NCBI RefSeq assembly: GCF_027595985.1
Contig: NC_073307.1
Coordinates: 45,610,594 to 45,674,593 of the forward strand
From: Sorex araneus
Lineage: Eukaryota > Chordata > Mammalia > Eulipotyphla > Soricidae
DNA: 64,000 nt
Direction: 5' to 3'
Positions 28,701 to 42,600 of this stretch are shown here, piece by piece. The position numbers and the translations under genes are program-made. Below the pieces are notes generated by a model. The model was not told the DNA's origin. It did no database searches and saw only the letters and a program-made list of their open reading frames with translations. Positions within the stretch are counted from its first letter, which is position 1. The number at the start of each line of letters is the position of its first letter.

Positions 28701-31700
28701 CATGGTCATCTTTAAAATTGGCATTGGGGGGGCTGGAGCAATAGCACAGAGGGTAGGGCATTTGCCTTGCATGCGGCCGACCTGGGTTCGATTCCCAGCA
28801 TCCCATATCACCACCAGGGGTGATTCCTGAGTGCAGAGCCAGGAGTAACCCCTGTACATTGCCAGGTGTGACCCAAAAAGCAAAGAAAAAAATTAAAATT
28901 GGCAATGGGATGGGAGACTCAGGTTAAGGGGTCGAGTACATGATTAGCATGTGTAAGACTGTGAGTTCAATTCTTGGCACCAATAGCCTCCATAGCATTG
29001 CTGGTTATGGTCTCTATAAATAAAAATAATTAAATAAAATTAGAAATAGTTTATTGAATCTTTTCCATGATGTCCTATTTTGATACTGACTCACTTGCCT
29101 CTCTATTTCCTTCATAAGAACCTTTACATGTACCACCCAGATAACCCAGATTAATCTCTCCACTAAAAAGCACCAGGATCAGTGATCTTAAATCCATCTT
29201 CAACTTTAATTCCTCCTTCTTATCAGGCAGGATATTAAAAATACCTAGGAATTAGAATCTGAAAAGTTTTACTAACTCCCACAGTGAGATTCTTTGAGTC
29301 AAAATATTTATATTTTAAAGCCCAATTAAAGATCGGTGGAAAAAATAATGTACAATGTATTTTTTCTCCTTCTTTAGGATGAATGTGATCAATTTAGGAG
29401 TCAAATGAAAAACGGACAACTTATTTGTACCCGGGAAAGTGACCCTGTCCGGGGTCCAAATGGCAAGACACATGGCAATAAGTGTGCCATGTGTAAGGAA
29501 AAACTGTGAGTACTTTTTTTAAAAAAATTGGCTTTTAATTCTGATATTAAAGTTGAATTTTAAATGCTCATCAACTTGAGAAAGTAACATTTTTTAAAAG
29601 CATTCTGTAATTAGTGAGTAATTTGTTTAGTTTAACTGAAATTTCTCTTCATTTTTTCTTCCAGGGAAAGGGAAGCAGCTGAAAAAAAAAAGAAAGAAGA
29701 TGACATGAGAAACAGAGGAAAGAATGTAATATATGTTGAACATGCTAATATTTTAGAAGATTTGTTTACTAATTCATTCACCAAACGTTTATAGAATTCC
29801 TGCATTGCTCAGCCATTTTGAATATCATAGTTAACAAGAAAGACATGGCCAGACCTTGCAAAGAATCCACATTTTATTCAAAGTGTTGAGAGCAAGTGTG
29901 ATGTACACTTATTGTTGGTATAGACTGAGTTTCTTTATTGAAGCTTATTTTAATTATTATTGGCTACTCCCAGGGGTGCTCAGAATTTACTCCCTACCTG
30001 ATCTGTTGGGGTCACTCTTCATAGTGCTCAGGGAATCATGCAGTTTGGGGATCAAAACTGGCTTCCCACATGCAAAGAATGGAGTTATGTCTCTGTCTCA
30101 TTTTTAAAGTTTTTAAAAAATAAACACATATATTCAAAATCCAAATATGAAAGCAAGTATGAAAATCTTGGAGCTTCAGGCTCCTGGAATTTCACTATCA
30201 TCTTGTATTTAGCTTTGGAATTTTTGAAATAATGTTATTTACCAGTACATGGACTGACAAAGCATAATCTTTCCTAAGCTTTCTATAGACTCCGATAAAT
30301 AATACAGTGGGATTTTGTCAAGGTTGTCCCATTAATGAGGCAGCCTTTCCTTAGATCTATACTGACATACATAAAAACTAAATATTGATGGTAATTGTAA
30401 TTAAAAAAAACTTGTTTGAACTTCTTTTCTACATTTTTGTGGATAAATAGCTTTAAGAAAATGTTTACAACTTCGAATGGTTTATATTGCTTATCTACTT
30501 TATTTTCAATATTTATTAATTTTCTTTCAGAAATTATTATTTTAGGAATAAATTGGAATAAATTTTTATTTTAGGAATAAATAGGAATAAATTATTTTTG
30601 TTTTTTGCGTGTAGCATACAATATATCACCCTGTGTTGTGTGTGACAAGAATAATGTTGCAATAGTATTTATGCCTAGTAAAAATGTTTTTAATACACAT
30701 GCATCATCATCATTACACCCCCAAATTTGTGCAGTGTTTGATATTGTTCCAGTTTTACAGTTAAGAAAACTCAATTTAGCTATACACAGATGTAAATGAA
30801 GAGCTAGAGATTGCATTCAGAAAGCAAAGGTTTGCAGTCAAATGAATACTACCATGAACATATATGGGCTTGGTATTTGAGGCATCAGAGAAAGAAAATA
30901 ATTGCAGTAAATTCTGAAAATAAGGTTGTAAGATACTTAATATGCTGCCCAGATATTTAGCTCCAAAGAATTTTAACTTTAAAAATTCTAAAAATTTAAC
31001 ATAGCTCTAGGTGCTGCTTATATTTCACAGTATAAGAAAACAACACTCCAAGTATCTAGAAGTTATTTTATTTTATTTATTTATTTTTTGATTTTTGGGT
31101 CACACCCAGCATTGCACAGGGGTTACTCCTGGTTCTGCACTCAGGAATTACTCCTGGCCACGCTCAGGGGACCATATGGGATGCTGGGAATAGAACCCTG
31201 GTCTGCCGCATGCAAGTCAAATGCCCTACCCATTGTGCTATTGGTCCAGCCCCTAGAAGTTATTTTTAAGACAATGTTCCCATTATTTCTACTTTATCTT
31301 TTTGGGCCTAGAGAAAGTTTAAGATAAATGTCTGCATATGTCTCATATTTTCACTGACTCAAGATTTGGCAGATTCGGTTGCCTTATTTTCATGCTTATT
31401 TTTCAGTGAATGGTAGTTTTATACTCCTGCAAATCTATAAGTTTTTTCCCTATCAATAAAAGTAGAGAAACAAAGACCTGAGATTCTGTTATCAGAATTT
31501 TGAGGTCAAGTCGTACATTAATCACAGTTACTTACTCTGAGTCTTATTTTTTTATCAATAGTGTTTATTTTATAGGCTCTTTATTGTGATTTAAGGAAAT
31601 TTATCTAGAGCATGCAACAAAGTGCGCATGTAAGACAGATATGAAAAAAATCATTTATTAAGAAGCAAAGGTAAATGCTTGTATGCTTGCAATTCTTGCT

Positions 31701-34700
31701 AAAAGAGTCAGTATTGTTGATTTTGAAGATTTTTATGCATGCAGTAATGAGAAGTCACTGGGAGAAAAGGGCCAGTCAAATAGAAAGTTGTATTAGAATC
31801 TTTTGTATTAAAAATTAGTTCTAATGGGAGAAGAAACTCTAATGAGGCAAGAAATTACTTGAGATGGGTACTATCGAGAGGAATTCAGCTTCTAGAGCAA
31901 AGATTGAATAAAAGGCTCAAAGAACTCATTCAGAATCTAAGAGACATAGCTCAGTGGTAGAGTATTTATTTGTCTTGCGTGTATGAGGCCCTGGGTTTAA
32001 TTCCTCACACTGCATGGTCCCCTGAACAGTACCAGCAGCAACACCCAAGTTATGGCTGGCCTCTTCCCCCCCACCACCAAAATATTTTTAAAAAGATTGG
32101 AAACAATTCTATTGCTAAAAATTTACCTATTTTTACTACTCCCCCTTCAAGTGTTAAGTTTAAGCCTCAGCAACCAGTTCTGTGTAAGTTTCTAAAACCA
32201 TATTGCCATTGTCAAATTTTTACTTTTTCTTTGAATACAGGATCAATGTCATGAATTCCGGAGCCAAGTGAGGGATGGAAGACTTATCTGCACCAGAGAA
32301 AATGACCCTGTTCGAGGTCCATATGGAAAGATGCATGTTAACAAATGTGCCATGTGTCAGAGCATTTTGTACGTGAAGACATTTAATAATAAGTTTGATA
32401 TTTATACACATTTGCCAGAAAATATTCCCTCTTAATCTAATAATTAGGCATTTTGGTATCATATGCTAAAGATATAGTATATATAGTTTATAGCTCTGTA
32501 CTTTAGAAGATCACTGTAAAATTTTAAGGCATTCTCCTAAGAAATGTTTGTTTTGGTGATATAATTGTAATCATACCTGGAGCATCTGGAGTAGAAGAGC
32601 TATTTTGTAGGGACCAATCAATCATAGGCCTCAGAGAGATTTATCAGCTAGTATTCTGGGCCAGCCCACTTCATTTTGCAGAACCACAGTATCCCCTGTC
32701 AACTGTTTAAGGGGAAAGATGACTATGCAATAATATTTTGTTTGGTATTCAAGGAGATATAGTTTTTAAATGTTTGTAAACTTTAGAGACCTATAACTTA
32801 ATCAGTGATGAAGAACTTAGTGGTCCATTAATTAAAAAAGGGGGGTAAGGAAGGTAAAACAACTCTAAATGAGAATTATAAACTTCTATTAAGAATCCTA
32901 AATTCTGAATGATGATATGCAAATTGGATGCTTGAAAGTTGATAAATTGCCATAAATATTTTATGAAAATTCTCATAATCAAAACAGAAAAAAATGATGT
33001 ATTTTTATATAATAAAAAAGTTAGATTTGATAATGCTAAAATTTTTTAAAAATATTTGATTCAAAGCAATGCTCAATAATAATTTCTGAGAAATTATACT
33101 ATCTGCATTTATTTTGCAGTGAGCGAGAGGCCAATGAAAGAAAACAGAATGATGAAAAACAAAGAGCCAAACCAACAAATGATGCAAAGGTTATATCTTT
33201 TTTTTTTGCAAAGGTTATGTCTTAAAGATGTCAGAATAACTGTGTTACTTCTCATTTAGGCATCTTGCCTTCTCCTACAGATTTTGGGTAGTTAATATGA
33301 TAAGTTTTTATTTAAAAAATTGATTTGAGCAAAATTCTCCCTCAGTTATAATTTTTCTGGCTTTCATACTTTATTTCATTTTATATTGATTTTGGAACCC
33401 TACCTGGTGGTACTCAAGGTTTACACCTGACTCTGCACTCAGAATTCACTTCTGGCATGGTTTGGGGGACCATATGTGGTGCCAGAGATGAAACCTGGGT
33501 CGATCACAAGCAAGGCAAGCAACCTGCCCACTGTACTATCTCTCTGGCCCCTAACTTTTTTTCTTCATTTTATAGAGAACTCTCCTACGGTGTGTCAATT
33601 ATTGATTTAGTTTCTCCTCTTTGGGAAAAATGTAGGTTGAAGATCAACGGATAAAGTTCCTTATCAACTCATCTGCCTATTTATCTCTGTAACTTTTAAT
33701 TGTGAGATGAAACTTCTAGTAGCTTGTTGATACTGAATTTATTCAGTTGATGTAAACCAGTCTCAAAGTCTTCACTTGTCTCCTTGATTTTTTCTTTTTT
33801 CTTTTTTTTTGATGTGTGTAGGGTGTGTGTGTGGCAGGGGGAGGCAACTCCCCAGCAGTGTTCAGGAAGTACAGGGATACCACTGGAGATTCTCAGTCAG
33901 CCTGGCTAGTATTTCAGTTAAAGGATCCAAGGATGATAAAACAATGCTGTTTGCACCCTATGATGCTGGAGGTCTCCAGGGGTTGCACCTGGTAATACTT
34001 GAGGAATCCTGGGGTGCTAGAAATCTAACCACTATCTGGTCCATGCCTATGCATCCTAATCACTGTGTTATACCCTGATTTCTTGATATCAGTTTTCTGT
34101 CTTCAAATAGTATTCTCAATACCAATAAATCAATAGTGTATATGCATGATGCTACCTGTTCTCTTTGCTTTTTAAAGCTACCAAGTTGTTTTTGTTCAAT
34201 TTTATGAGAACGATCATGTCATTTGTAGTTAGGTTCCTACAAGATTTTCCAAAGTATACTTCCTGTGAAAAAATCGGGGGTGGGGCCGCGGTGAGGGAAG
34301 ATGGTAAGGAAGATAGTGACTATACTCTCACAGGTAAGGCCAGTGAATGTGAGAATGTAAGGCCAGAACCCAAGAGAAGACTCCTTAAAACAAAATTTGG
34401 GAATGCCACCAAGCCAAGAAGAGAAAACCATGCTCATTTCTCCTTTCTCATTTTCCAGGATGAATGCAGTAACTTTCAGGCATACTTGAGGAATGATCAG
34501 CTCTTGTGCACTAGAGAAAATGACCCTGTACGTGGTGCTGATGGAAAGATATACAAGAACAGGTGCTACATGTGCAGAAGTATCTTGTGAGTAAAAGTAT
34601 CTCATTCATGTTTAAGCAAGAGCATTAAATATGGCCTGCATTTGAGAAAAATCACCATTTTTAAAGGAAAATGTATTGAAGTAAAATTTCACTATGAAAG

Positions 34701-37700
34701 TTTTAGGTGTGCATCACTATCATTCAATGTGTGACTTATCTGCTATCTTATTCCCCCCAATAAAAAAGTCTAATTATGTCTTTCACTATATATAAAAATG
34801 ACTCCTTTTGCCTGATTTTCAGGCAGTATTGATTTATAACTCCTTATAAATTCTGATAAGTGCTATGACAAAAATAAAGGTTCTAGACACTTTCCTCAAG
34901 AAAGAACATTAGAAAATTGGTGACATTTTAACAGTATCTTCTATTCTGCTAATAATATTTTAACAATATTGGGGTTGGAGTGATACCACAGTGGGTAGGG
35001 TGTTTGCCTTGCACGAGGCCAACCCAGGTTTGATTCCCAGCATCCCATATGGTTCCCTGAGCACCGCCATGAGTAATTCCTGAGTGCATGAGCCAGGAGC
35101 AACCCCTGTGCATTGGCGGGTATGACCCAAAAATAAAAACAAAATAACGATGTTAACTTGTCTCTTCATAATAATTGTACTAATGTCTATATAACATTAA
35201 CAGGAGAAGTGGGGTAAGAGATAGAGAGGAATCCTTTGCACCGATTTTACAGCTTAGAAAATAACAGTATCTTGTTCAACTCAGGTGGGCAGTATGTCTA
35301 GAGGAGACAGCATTTTTGAACATTGATTTGATTTAATCAGCAATTTAAACTGCTGGCTAAATAAACATGTGTGCTCATGAATCCATGGTGTGCTCAAGTT
35401 AGGCCTCAGAGCCCTTAAATTGAGGATGCCTGATGCAGTGGACGATATGCTTAGATATGGAGACAACAAATTCAAATATAAGTTCTAATCATTGTACTGG
35501 CCACCTGAGTCTCTCAGTTTTGTCTTGCCAACTCTCAGCATCATATTTATAAGAAAGTGTTCTAGAATAGGACTTCTTAAACCTTTTACTTGCAACCACT
35601 TTTCACCCAGGAAATACAACATGGGCAAGTGCTGACAGAAAAATCTTGGATTCATTACTTATTTGGTTTTGATTTAATTTTTGAGAGTTGCACATTTAGA
35701 AAACTTAAACAGTTGCCAAATTTTTCCCAACCTCACTTTCAGTTATAGGGTTGTGACTCACAGTAGTTCTAGATATTTTTTTAGATTCCCCCTCCCCATA
35801 CATTACACTATATACAAAGGACTTTTGATGGGGGACAATAGTTTTTGTGGCCCTCAAAAATTTTAATCAGGTATCTCCAGGGTTTAGGAGTATGCTTTTG
35901 AAATATGGCTTCCAGTTATTTGGATGAACGAGGACACAGGGTGAATTCCTTCCTATTTTGTATTAAACTCCCTGCTGGAAATTATAGGAGCTAGTCTTTG
36001 TGAAGATAACTTGAAATTACTTTTTGTCCCCTTCACTAGTCAAAAGGCCAAAGACAAGACAGCCTACGTTAGGTCTTCTGAAGAGGAAGGCAGCACGGAG
36101 CGCCCCAGATCTTCTCTGGTAAGAATGCAATTATTTTTCATCTTTTGCAAGAGATGGGGTGAGGGAAAGAGGGAAGGTGTTTGAGCCACACTCAGGGTGA
36201 TGCTCAAGTTTCTGGCTCAGCACTCAGGATTGACCCTGGTGGTGGTTGGGGGACCATGCACTGCTGCCTGCAAGGCAAGACTGTACCTCCTGAACTATCT
36301 GGATAATGAATGACTATTTCTTTAAAAACTAGGAATTAACTTTAGCTGCAAAATTTTGGAAAAATTCATATCCATCTTCCTCCCATTTCCTCCTCAATAA
36401 GCCAAATCCATTCCCCAATAGCCTGTAAAACTATGCGGATCTGTTCACACTTGTGGAATTCCAACAACCAGCAATCCTCAGCAGTTAAACTTTAAGTTTT
36501 GTTTTATTTTGTTTTAAAGCCAGACCCAGTGGTGCTCACGATTTACTCCAGGCTCTGTGCTTAGGTATCATTCCTGGTACTGCTCCGGGGATTTCATGTG
36601 GTTCCAGGGATTCAGCTCAACTTGGTTGTGTTCAAGAGAAGAGCTTTACCTGCTGTACTGTTGCTCTGGCCTCTAAAACTTTTTATTGAAAAATTAGGCT
36701 GGAGGATTAGAGAAAGTACAGATATTAAGGCACTCACCTTGCATGCAGCTGACTCTGGTTTGATCCTTGTACTGCGTATGGATCTATCATCACTGTTAGG
36801 AGTGATCCCAGAGCACTGCCAGAGGTAGCCTACAGAACAATACATAAATAAAATATAGCTCATATCCATCAGGGATTTTTGTTTTATTGTAACAGCCTAA
36901 TCAGATTGCACTTTAAAAATCTTTCTTTCATTTTTTTATTCTTTTATTTTTTTATTTTATTCTTTTATTGAATCACATGTGGAAAGTTACAAAGCTTTTA
37001 GGTCTAAGTCTGAGTTATACAATGCTCAAACACCCATCCCTTCACCAGTGTACATATTCCACCACCAAGAATCACGGTATACCTCCCCCCTTCCCCCCAC
37101 CTCCCCAGTCCCCCACCCCGCACATGTAACTGGTAAATTTCACTTTACTTTCACTTTACTTTGATTACATTCAATATTTCAATAAAAAATTCACTATTAT
37201 TGATTTGGAATTTCTCCCCCCTAAAGTCGACCTTCTGAAAAGAAAGCATTGTGCACTTTAAAAATCTTGAGAATATCAAGAGTGAAAAGAAGAAAGAGAC
37301 TCCGGGAGCATAAAATACGTATAAAGTAGACTTTTGGATTTTGTCCAAGAGAAACTAAAAGAAAAACTAGCTCCTAATTAGAAAAAAGAAAAGTATCAAA
37401 CATGAATTTTATCTAATTATTTTTCCAGTTCATGTGGATAACAGATGAATTGCACTAATGAAATATATAATTACATATCTGTAGTAAATTAGGCACTAAT
37501 CTAGGAATCTCTGAGCACGCAGATGAGCTCTTATGAAATCTATTTTCTACCCCTTTCACAGCATTATTTACTTATAATTGACAAATAATATCCTGTATGT
37601 GTAAGGTGTACACTGTATTTATTTGATATACTTCTATACTGCAAAGTTTGCTAATACCTCTCTCACTTCACATAATTATAATTTTTATGAGTCTGAACAT

Positions 37701-39652
37701 TTAAGAACTACTTATCAAATATAATAAGTCTTAAATTATAATGATAAAAGACCTACTTTCAAGTATAATAGAGTATTATTAGTGACATCACCTTGCTGTA
37801 CATTAGATCCCTTTATTTAACTTACAAGCAGAGAAAGTGCCCTTTGGCCACCGTCACCTCATATACCCCAGCCCCAGGTCATAGTAAACATCATTCTGTT
37901 CTCTGTTTCTATGAGTTTGACTTTTAAATCACACATACGATAACACCTAGCATTTTTTTCTTGTCTAACTTATTTCATATAGCTTTCTACTCTCACATTT
38001 TATGCAGTACAAATAATGCTTTCTGTATTTTTTGTAGAAGAATAATAATCAATTGAATGTAAATTTATGAAATATTGTATTTATTAATATAGTATTCATA
38101 AATCTATTCAGTGAATTTATATCACATCTCCTTTCTCCATTCATTCATTGGTGGACAATTAGGTGTTTTTTTTCTATTTTTTCTAAGAAAATGTCTTTAT
38201 AATATCATCTTACTTACAGGCCAAAGTACAATGCCAGTTAGATTCCTTGCACCACATGGTCCCCCCAAGCACTTTCAGGTACAGCCACAGAGGTCCCCAG
38301 TACTGCCAGTTTAACCTGAGTATCTGGGCACTGAAGGGCCTAAGTAGCATCATATCCCCTGCCCCTGCATAGAGCCACCTGCTAATGATGGCTGAGAATC
38401 ACCTGGACTACCCAATCCCTGAGTGTATATGATGCATGTATTCATTTAAGAAAAATGGGGGGTGGGAAAATATCATTTCTTATATGATAATCATGCTATC
38501 TTTCTTCTTATGGACATGGCTTAGTTTGTCCATATTCCACATCATATTTTTTTTCTGTTTTCTTATTACTTTGTTCTTCATTGTTTCTTGACTTACTTAT
38601 CTTTCCTTAAACAAAAATTAAATAAAATAAAAACCAAAAACTCTACTCCAGGAGAATAAGTATCTCTAATAAAAATGTGAAATAAATATATGAGTTTGAC
38701 CAATGTTACACTTCTTTATTATTCGTTCATTGAAATACAAATGAGGAAATCCAAAGGTTTTCCCAAATCCATTCCTTTCGACTGCCATTAAGAATTTTTA
38801 ATTTTTATCATATACTTATTCAGGATTCTGAGATGTGCAAACAGTACCGAGTAGTGCCCAGAATGGGTTACCTTTGCCCAAAGAATTTACAACCTGTCTG
38901 TGGTGATGATGGTCAGACATACAACAATCCCTGCATGCTCTGTCATGAAAACCTGTAAGTATATAAGTCAAGCCATTGTATCTCTGTGTAGATTTTGCTA
39001 CAGTGTCAGTACACAGTATTGTGCTTATGTAAGTCTGAGGAATGTTGCAACTGATTTACTAACCATTGCAAATAAAATCCAGATTTTGTAAATGATCTTG
39101 AGTTCATATAAAATAGAGCAGATTTAAGTTACTTATGTTGGTAATTTGGATATACACTTTACTTAGTGGTAGAAAAAGGACAATGTGGGGGACTACAACT
39201 ATTAGAGAAAATCTGTATAAGCCCAGGGGTACTTAGATAATATGAATGAACACCATTCATCCTTTATCAAGAATGAGAATCTTTCTACTCAGAGTCAGCT
39301 CTCCCATGATCTCTAGTGGACCTTATCCCTACATGGTAGCCATGAATTTCCTTTAATCTGTCTCCTTGGAGCTATAAATGATGGAATGTTAAGAACATAC
39401 ACTGGAAAATTGGCATATCTGGCATCTTTACTAAGTCATGACTGTCTGCATCATCACAGGCATATTGTCATCTTGATACTCAAGTGTGCATTGAAGAACT
39501 GGAGTCAGTTCTCTTGCAACAGACTTCACAGGGTTATTGAGAGGAATACTTTTTAGTTTTAAAAAGCATGTGGAACTTTCGTTTAATACTTTTGCTAATT
39601 GGTTATATCTTTATTGTTTTTTCTGCTCTAATAATGTCCGATTATTTTATAT

Positions 39653-39690
<38 letters not shown>

Positions 39691-42600
39691 TTCACCTCTT
39701 CCCACTGTTTGTCCAGCATTCAATGACAGTATGATGACAAATCCTAATCTTTCCCTAACTTACACTGCAGTTCCCAAATAATTCTACAATTCTTGGAAAA
39801 TACTCTCCACAATCTAGAATATGACCACTGTAGCACTGTCATCCTGTTGTTCATCGATTTGCTCGAGTGGGCACCAGTAACATCTCCATTTTGAGACTTG
39901 GTTACTGGTTTTGGCATATAGAATACACCACAGGTAGCTTGCCAGCCTCTGCTGTGTGGGCGGGATACTGTCCGTAACTTGCCGGGCTCTCTGAGAGGAA
40001 CAGAAGAATCGAACCCAGGTCAGCCGCATGCAAGACAAACGTCCTACCCGCTGTGTTATTGCTCCAGTCCATGTGTCTTATGTTCTGCTTTTAAGTACTA
40101 GAGACATTATTAAATTTATGTTTATTTCATTTTTAATCAAGTAGCTTGCAAAAGAAAAATCCCTCCACATTTTATTAGTGTAGAATAAAACTATTTCAAA
40201 CCTGAGTATTTTGTTATGTGTAAGTCACTTTCAGAGTCTCTCACTAAATCTATAATACCTCGTATGTAATAGTATTACCAAAGTTACACACAAGGTAAAT
40301 CTGAGACTCAGAAAGTCTGGGGAAAATATTTAAAGTTAGAAAATTAAGAAGTTAAACAGGATTTAAACTTATGATTTAGTTCCAAAACCTTGTTTTTCCT
40401 TTTCTCACCAGGACAATTTATTATTCAATCCAAAGCAGTACTTCCTTACACTGTGAAAAATCAAAGGTTTCTTTCAGGGATCTGGTGAGCTAGTAGGGGA
40501 AAAAGGGTGCTTACCTTGAACATGGCTGACCTGGGTTCAATTATTTGTATTCATATGATCTCCTGAGCCATGCCAGGAATGATCCTTGAGTGCAAAGTCA
40601 GGAGTAAGCCCTAAATACCACTGGGCCACTGGGCATGCCCCCCCCCCAAACAAACAAAAAGGTTTATTTCAGAATACAGAGAAATAAATCTACATCCATA
40701 AAAAGAAAGAAAATATTGGGGCATTAACAATTTCTCGGCATAATATTTATGGACACATACAACTCTTGATATCTTATCCATGGTTTTTACACATCCTTGA
40801 GTTAAGAAATTCCCTTTTAAAATATGAGTGCAATCATTCAATGATTTACTAACATATGTACCTTATCATTTAGTGCCAGAAGTCTCTCAATTCCTCTTTA
40901 TTGTAGCACTGTAGCACTGTCATCCCGTTGTTCATTGATTTGCTCGGGTGGGCACCAGTAACATCTCCATTGTGAGACTTGTTACTGTTTTTGGCATGCC
41001 GAATATACCATGGGTAGCTTGCCAGGCTCTGCCGTGCAGGTGGGATACTATCAGTAGCTTGCCGGGCTTTCTGAGAGGGATGGAGGAATTGAACCCGGGC
41101 CAGCCACATGCAAGGCAAATCCTCTTTATTGTAAGTGTGAAAATTGAAATTATTCACCATATGTCCTTCAAGTATTCCCTTAACTCTATAACCCTATAAA
41201 AAATAATCCTCTATTCGAGGAAAACTTTCCAGGCAGAAATTCAGATTATTAAAATATTAATACTTATTCAGATGAATTGTTCAAACTCAAGACACTAGAA
41301 ATCAATATTACAAAAGAAAGATGCAGGCTACCCCAGACAAGAAGGAGCAATATTAGTTTCTTTGTTCTTAATGGAAGCAATAGGGAAAGAGTTTCAACTT
41401 GAACAATGTTAAGAAAATAACTAATTGTCTTAATAGTACACTTTCCAGTAGCAGCTGCAAAAAGTAGACATTATATGTGAAATATTTATTAATAGAGAAG
41501 CATTAAAACTCATTCCTAAAGATTACTTTTAGGAATCTTTCTATAAAATTCAGACTGTAAGTCTTTGTCTTATATAAAAGTTACTTATGTAAATTTATAT
41601 ATGTGCTATAGATTTATTTAGATATTTATTCTAATATATACAGAAAATGGTCCAGAGACATACGAGAGGGTTAAAACACTTGTGTTGCACACAGATGACT
41701 TTGGTGTGAATCATGGAAGCACATATAGTCCATAGAGCAACAGAATACAGGGCCGGGAGTTAGCCCTGAGCTGAGCTGGATATGCCCCCCAAAGTAAAAT
41801 ATAGATAAATTTTCTATAAATATAATATATTGCTATATAAACTTATATTTTATATTTCATAAACCCAAATTACATTATTACTTAATCATATCAAATTTCT
41901 ACATCCTAATTTTCCCATCTACAAAATAATGACTTTTAACTAAATATTTTCCAAATTTATTTCTAACATGCAGCCTTTTGCCTTCTGACTTACTTCATTT
42001 AGTATGAGCCCCCCCATTCCACCTACGTTGTCACAAAAGGCAAGATTTTACTTTTCTTATAGCTGCCTAGTATTCCAGGACTGGAGCAATAGCACAGCAG
42101 GTAGGGCGTTTGCCTTGCACGCGGGTGACCCGGGTTCAATTCCTTGTCCCTCTCGGAGAGCCTGACAAGCTACCGAGAGTATCCCACCTACACGGCAGAG
42201 CCTGGCAGGCTACCCGTAGCATATTCAATATGCCAAAAACAGTGACAAGTCTCACAATGGAGATGTTACTGGTGCCCGCTTGAGCAAATCAATGAACAAT
42301 GAGACAACAGTGCTACACAATAATTATATAAATGTATATTAAATATATACCACATTTTCTTTATCTATCACCTGCCATTGATCATTTGGGTTTCCAATTA
42401 ACATTAAACAATTATATGAAGTGTATATGTGCATGAAGTGTGACAGACAAAGTCCGGAGTTGGAAAGCAAGCCAGGAACTAAATCAGAGGGACTGAACTT
42501 GGATGATGCCCAGTGGAAAGGAGCAGAAAGCGAATCCCAAGTCCTACCCCTAATTTCAGTTCCAATTTGATGCCAAATATACCCCCACATTATCCTGGCA

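Noticed and set aside
34165-34458. Open frame continuing 98 codons upstream of the domain 14 exon
   Set aside because: A strong acceptor (ttttccag) lies at the exon start, the extra residues show no Kazal or linker resemblance, and human domain 14 starts at the same point. Most likely chance intronic openness.
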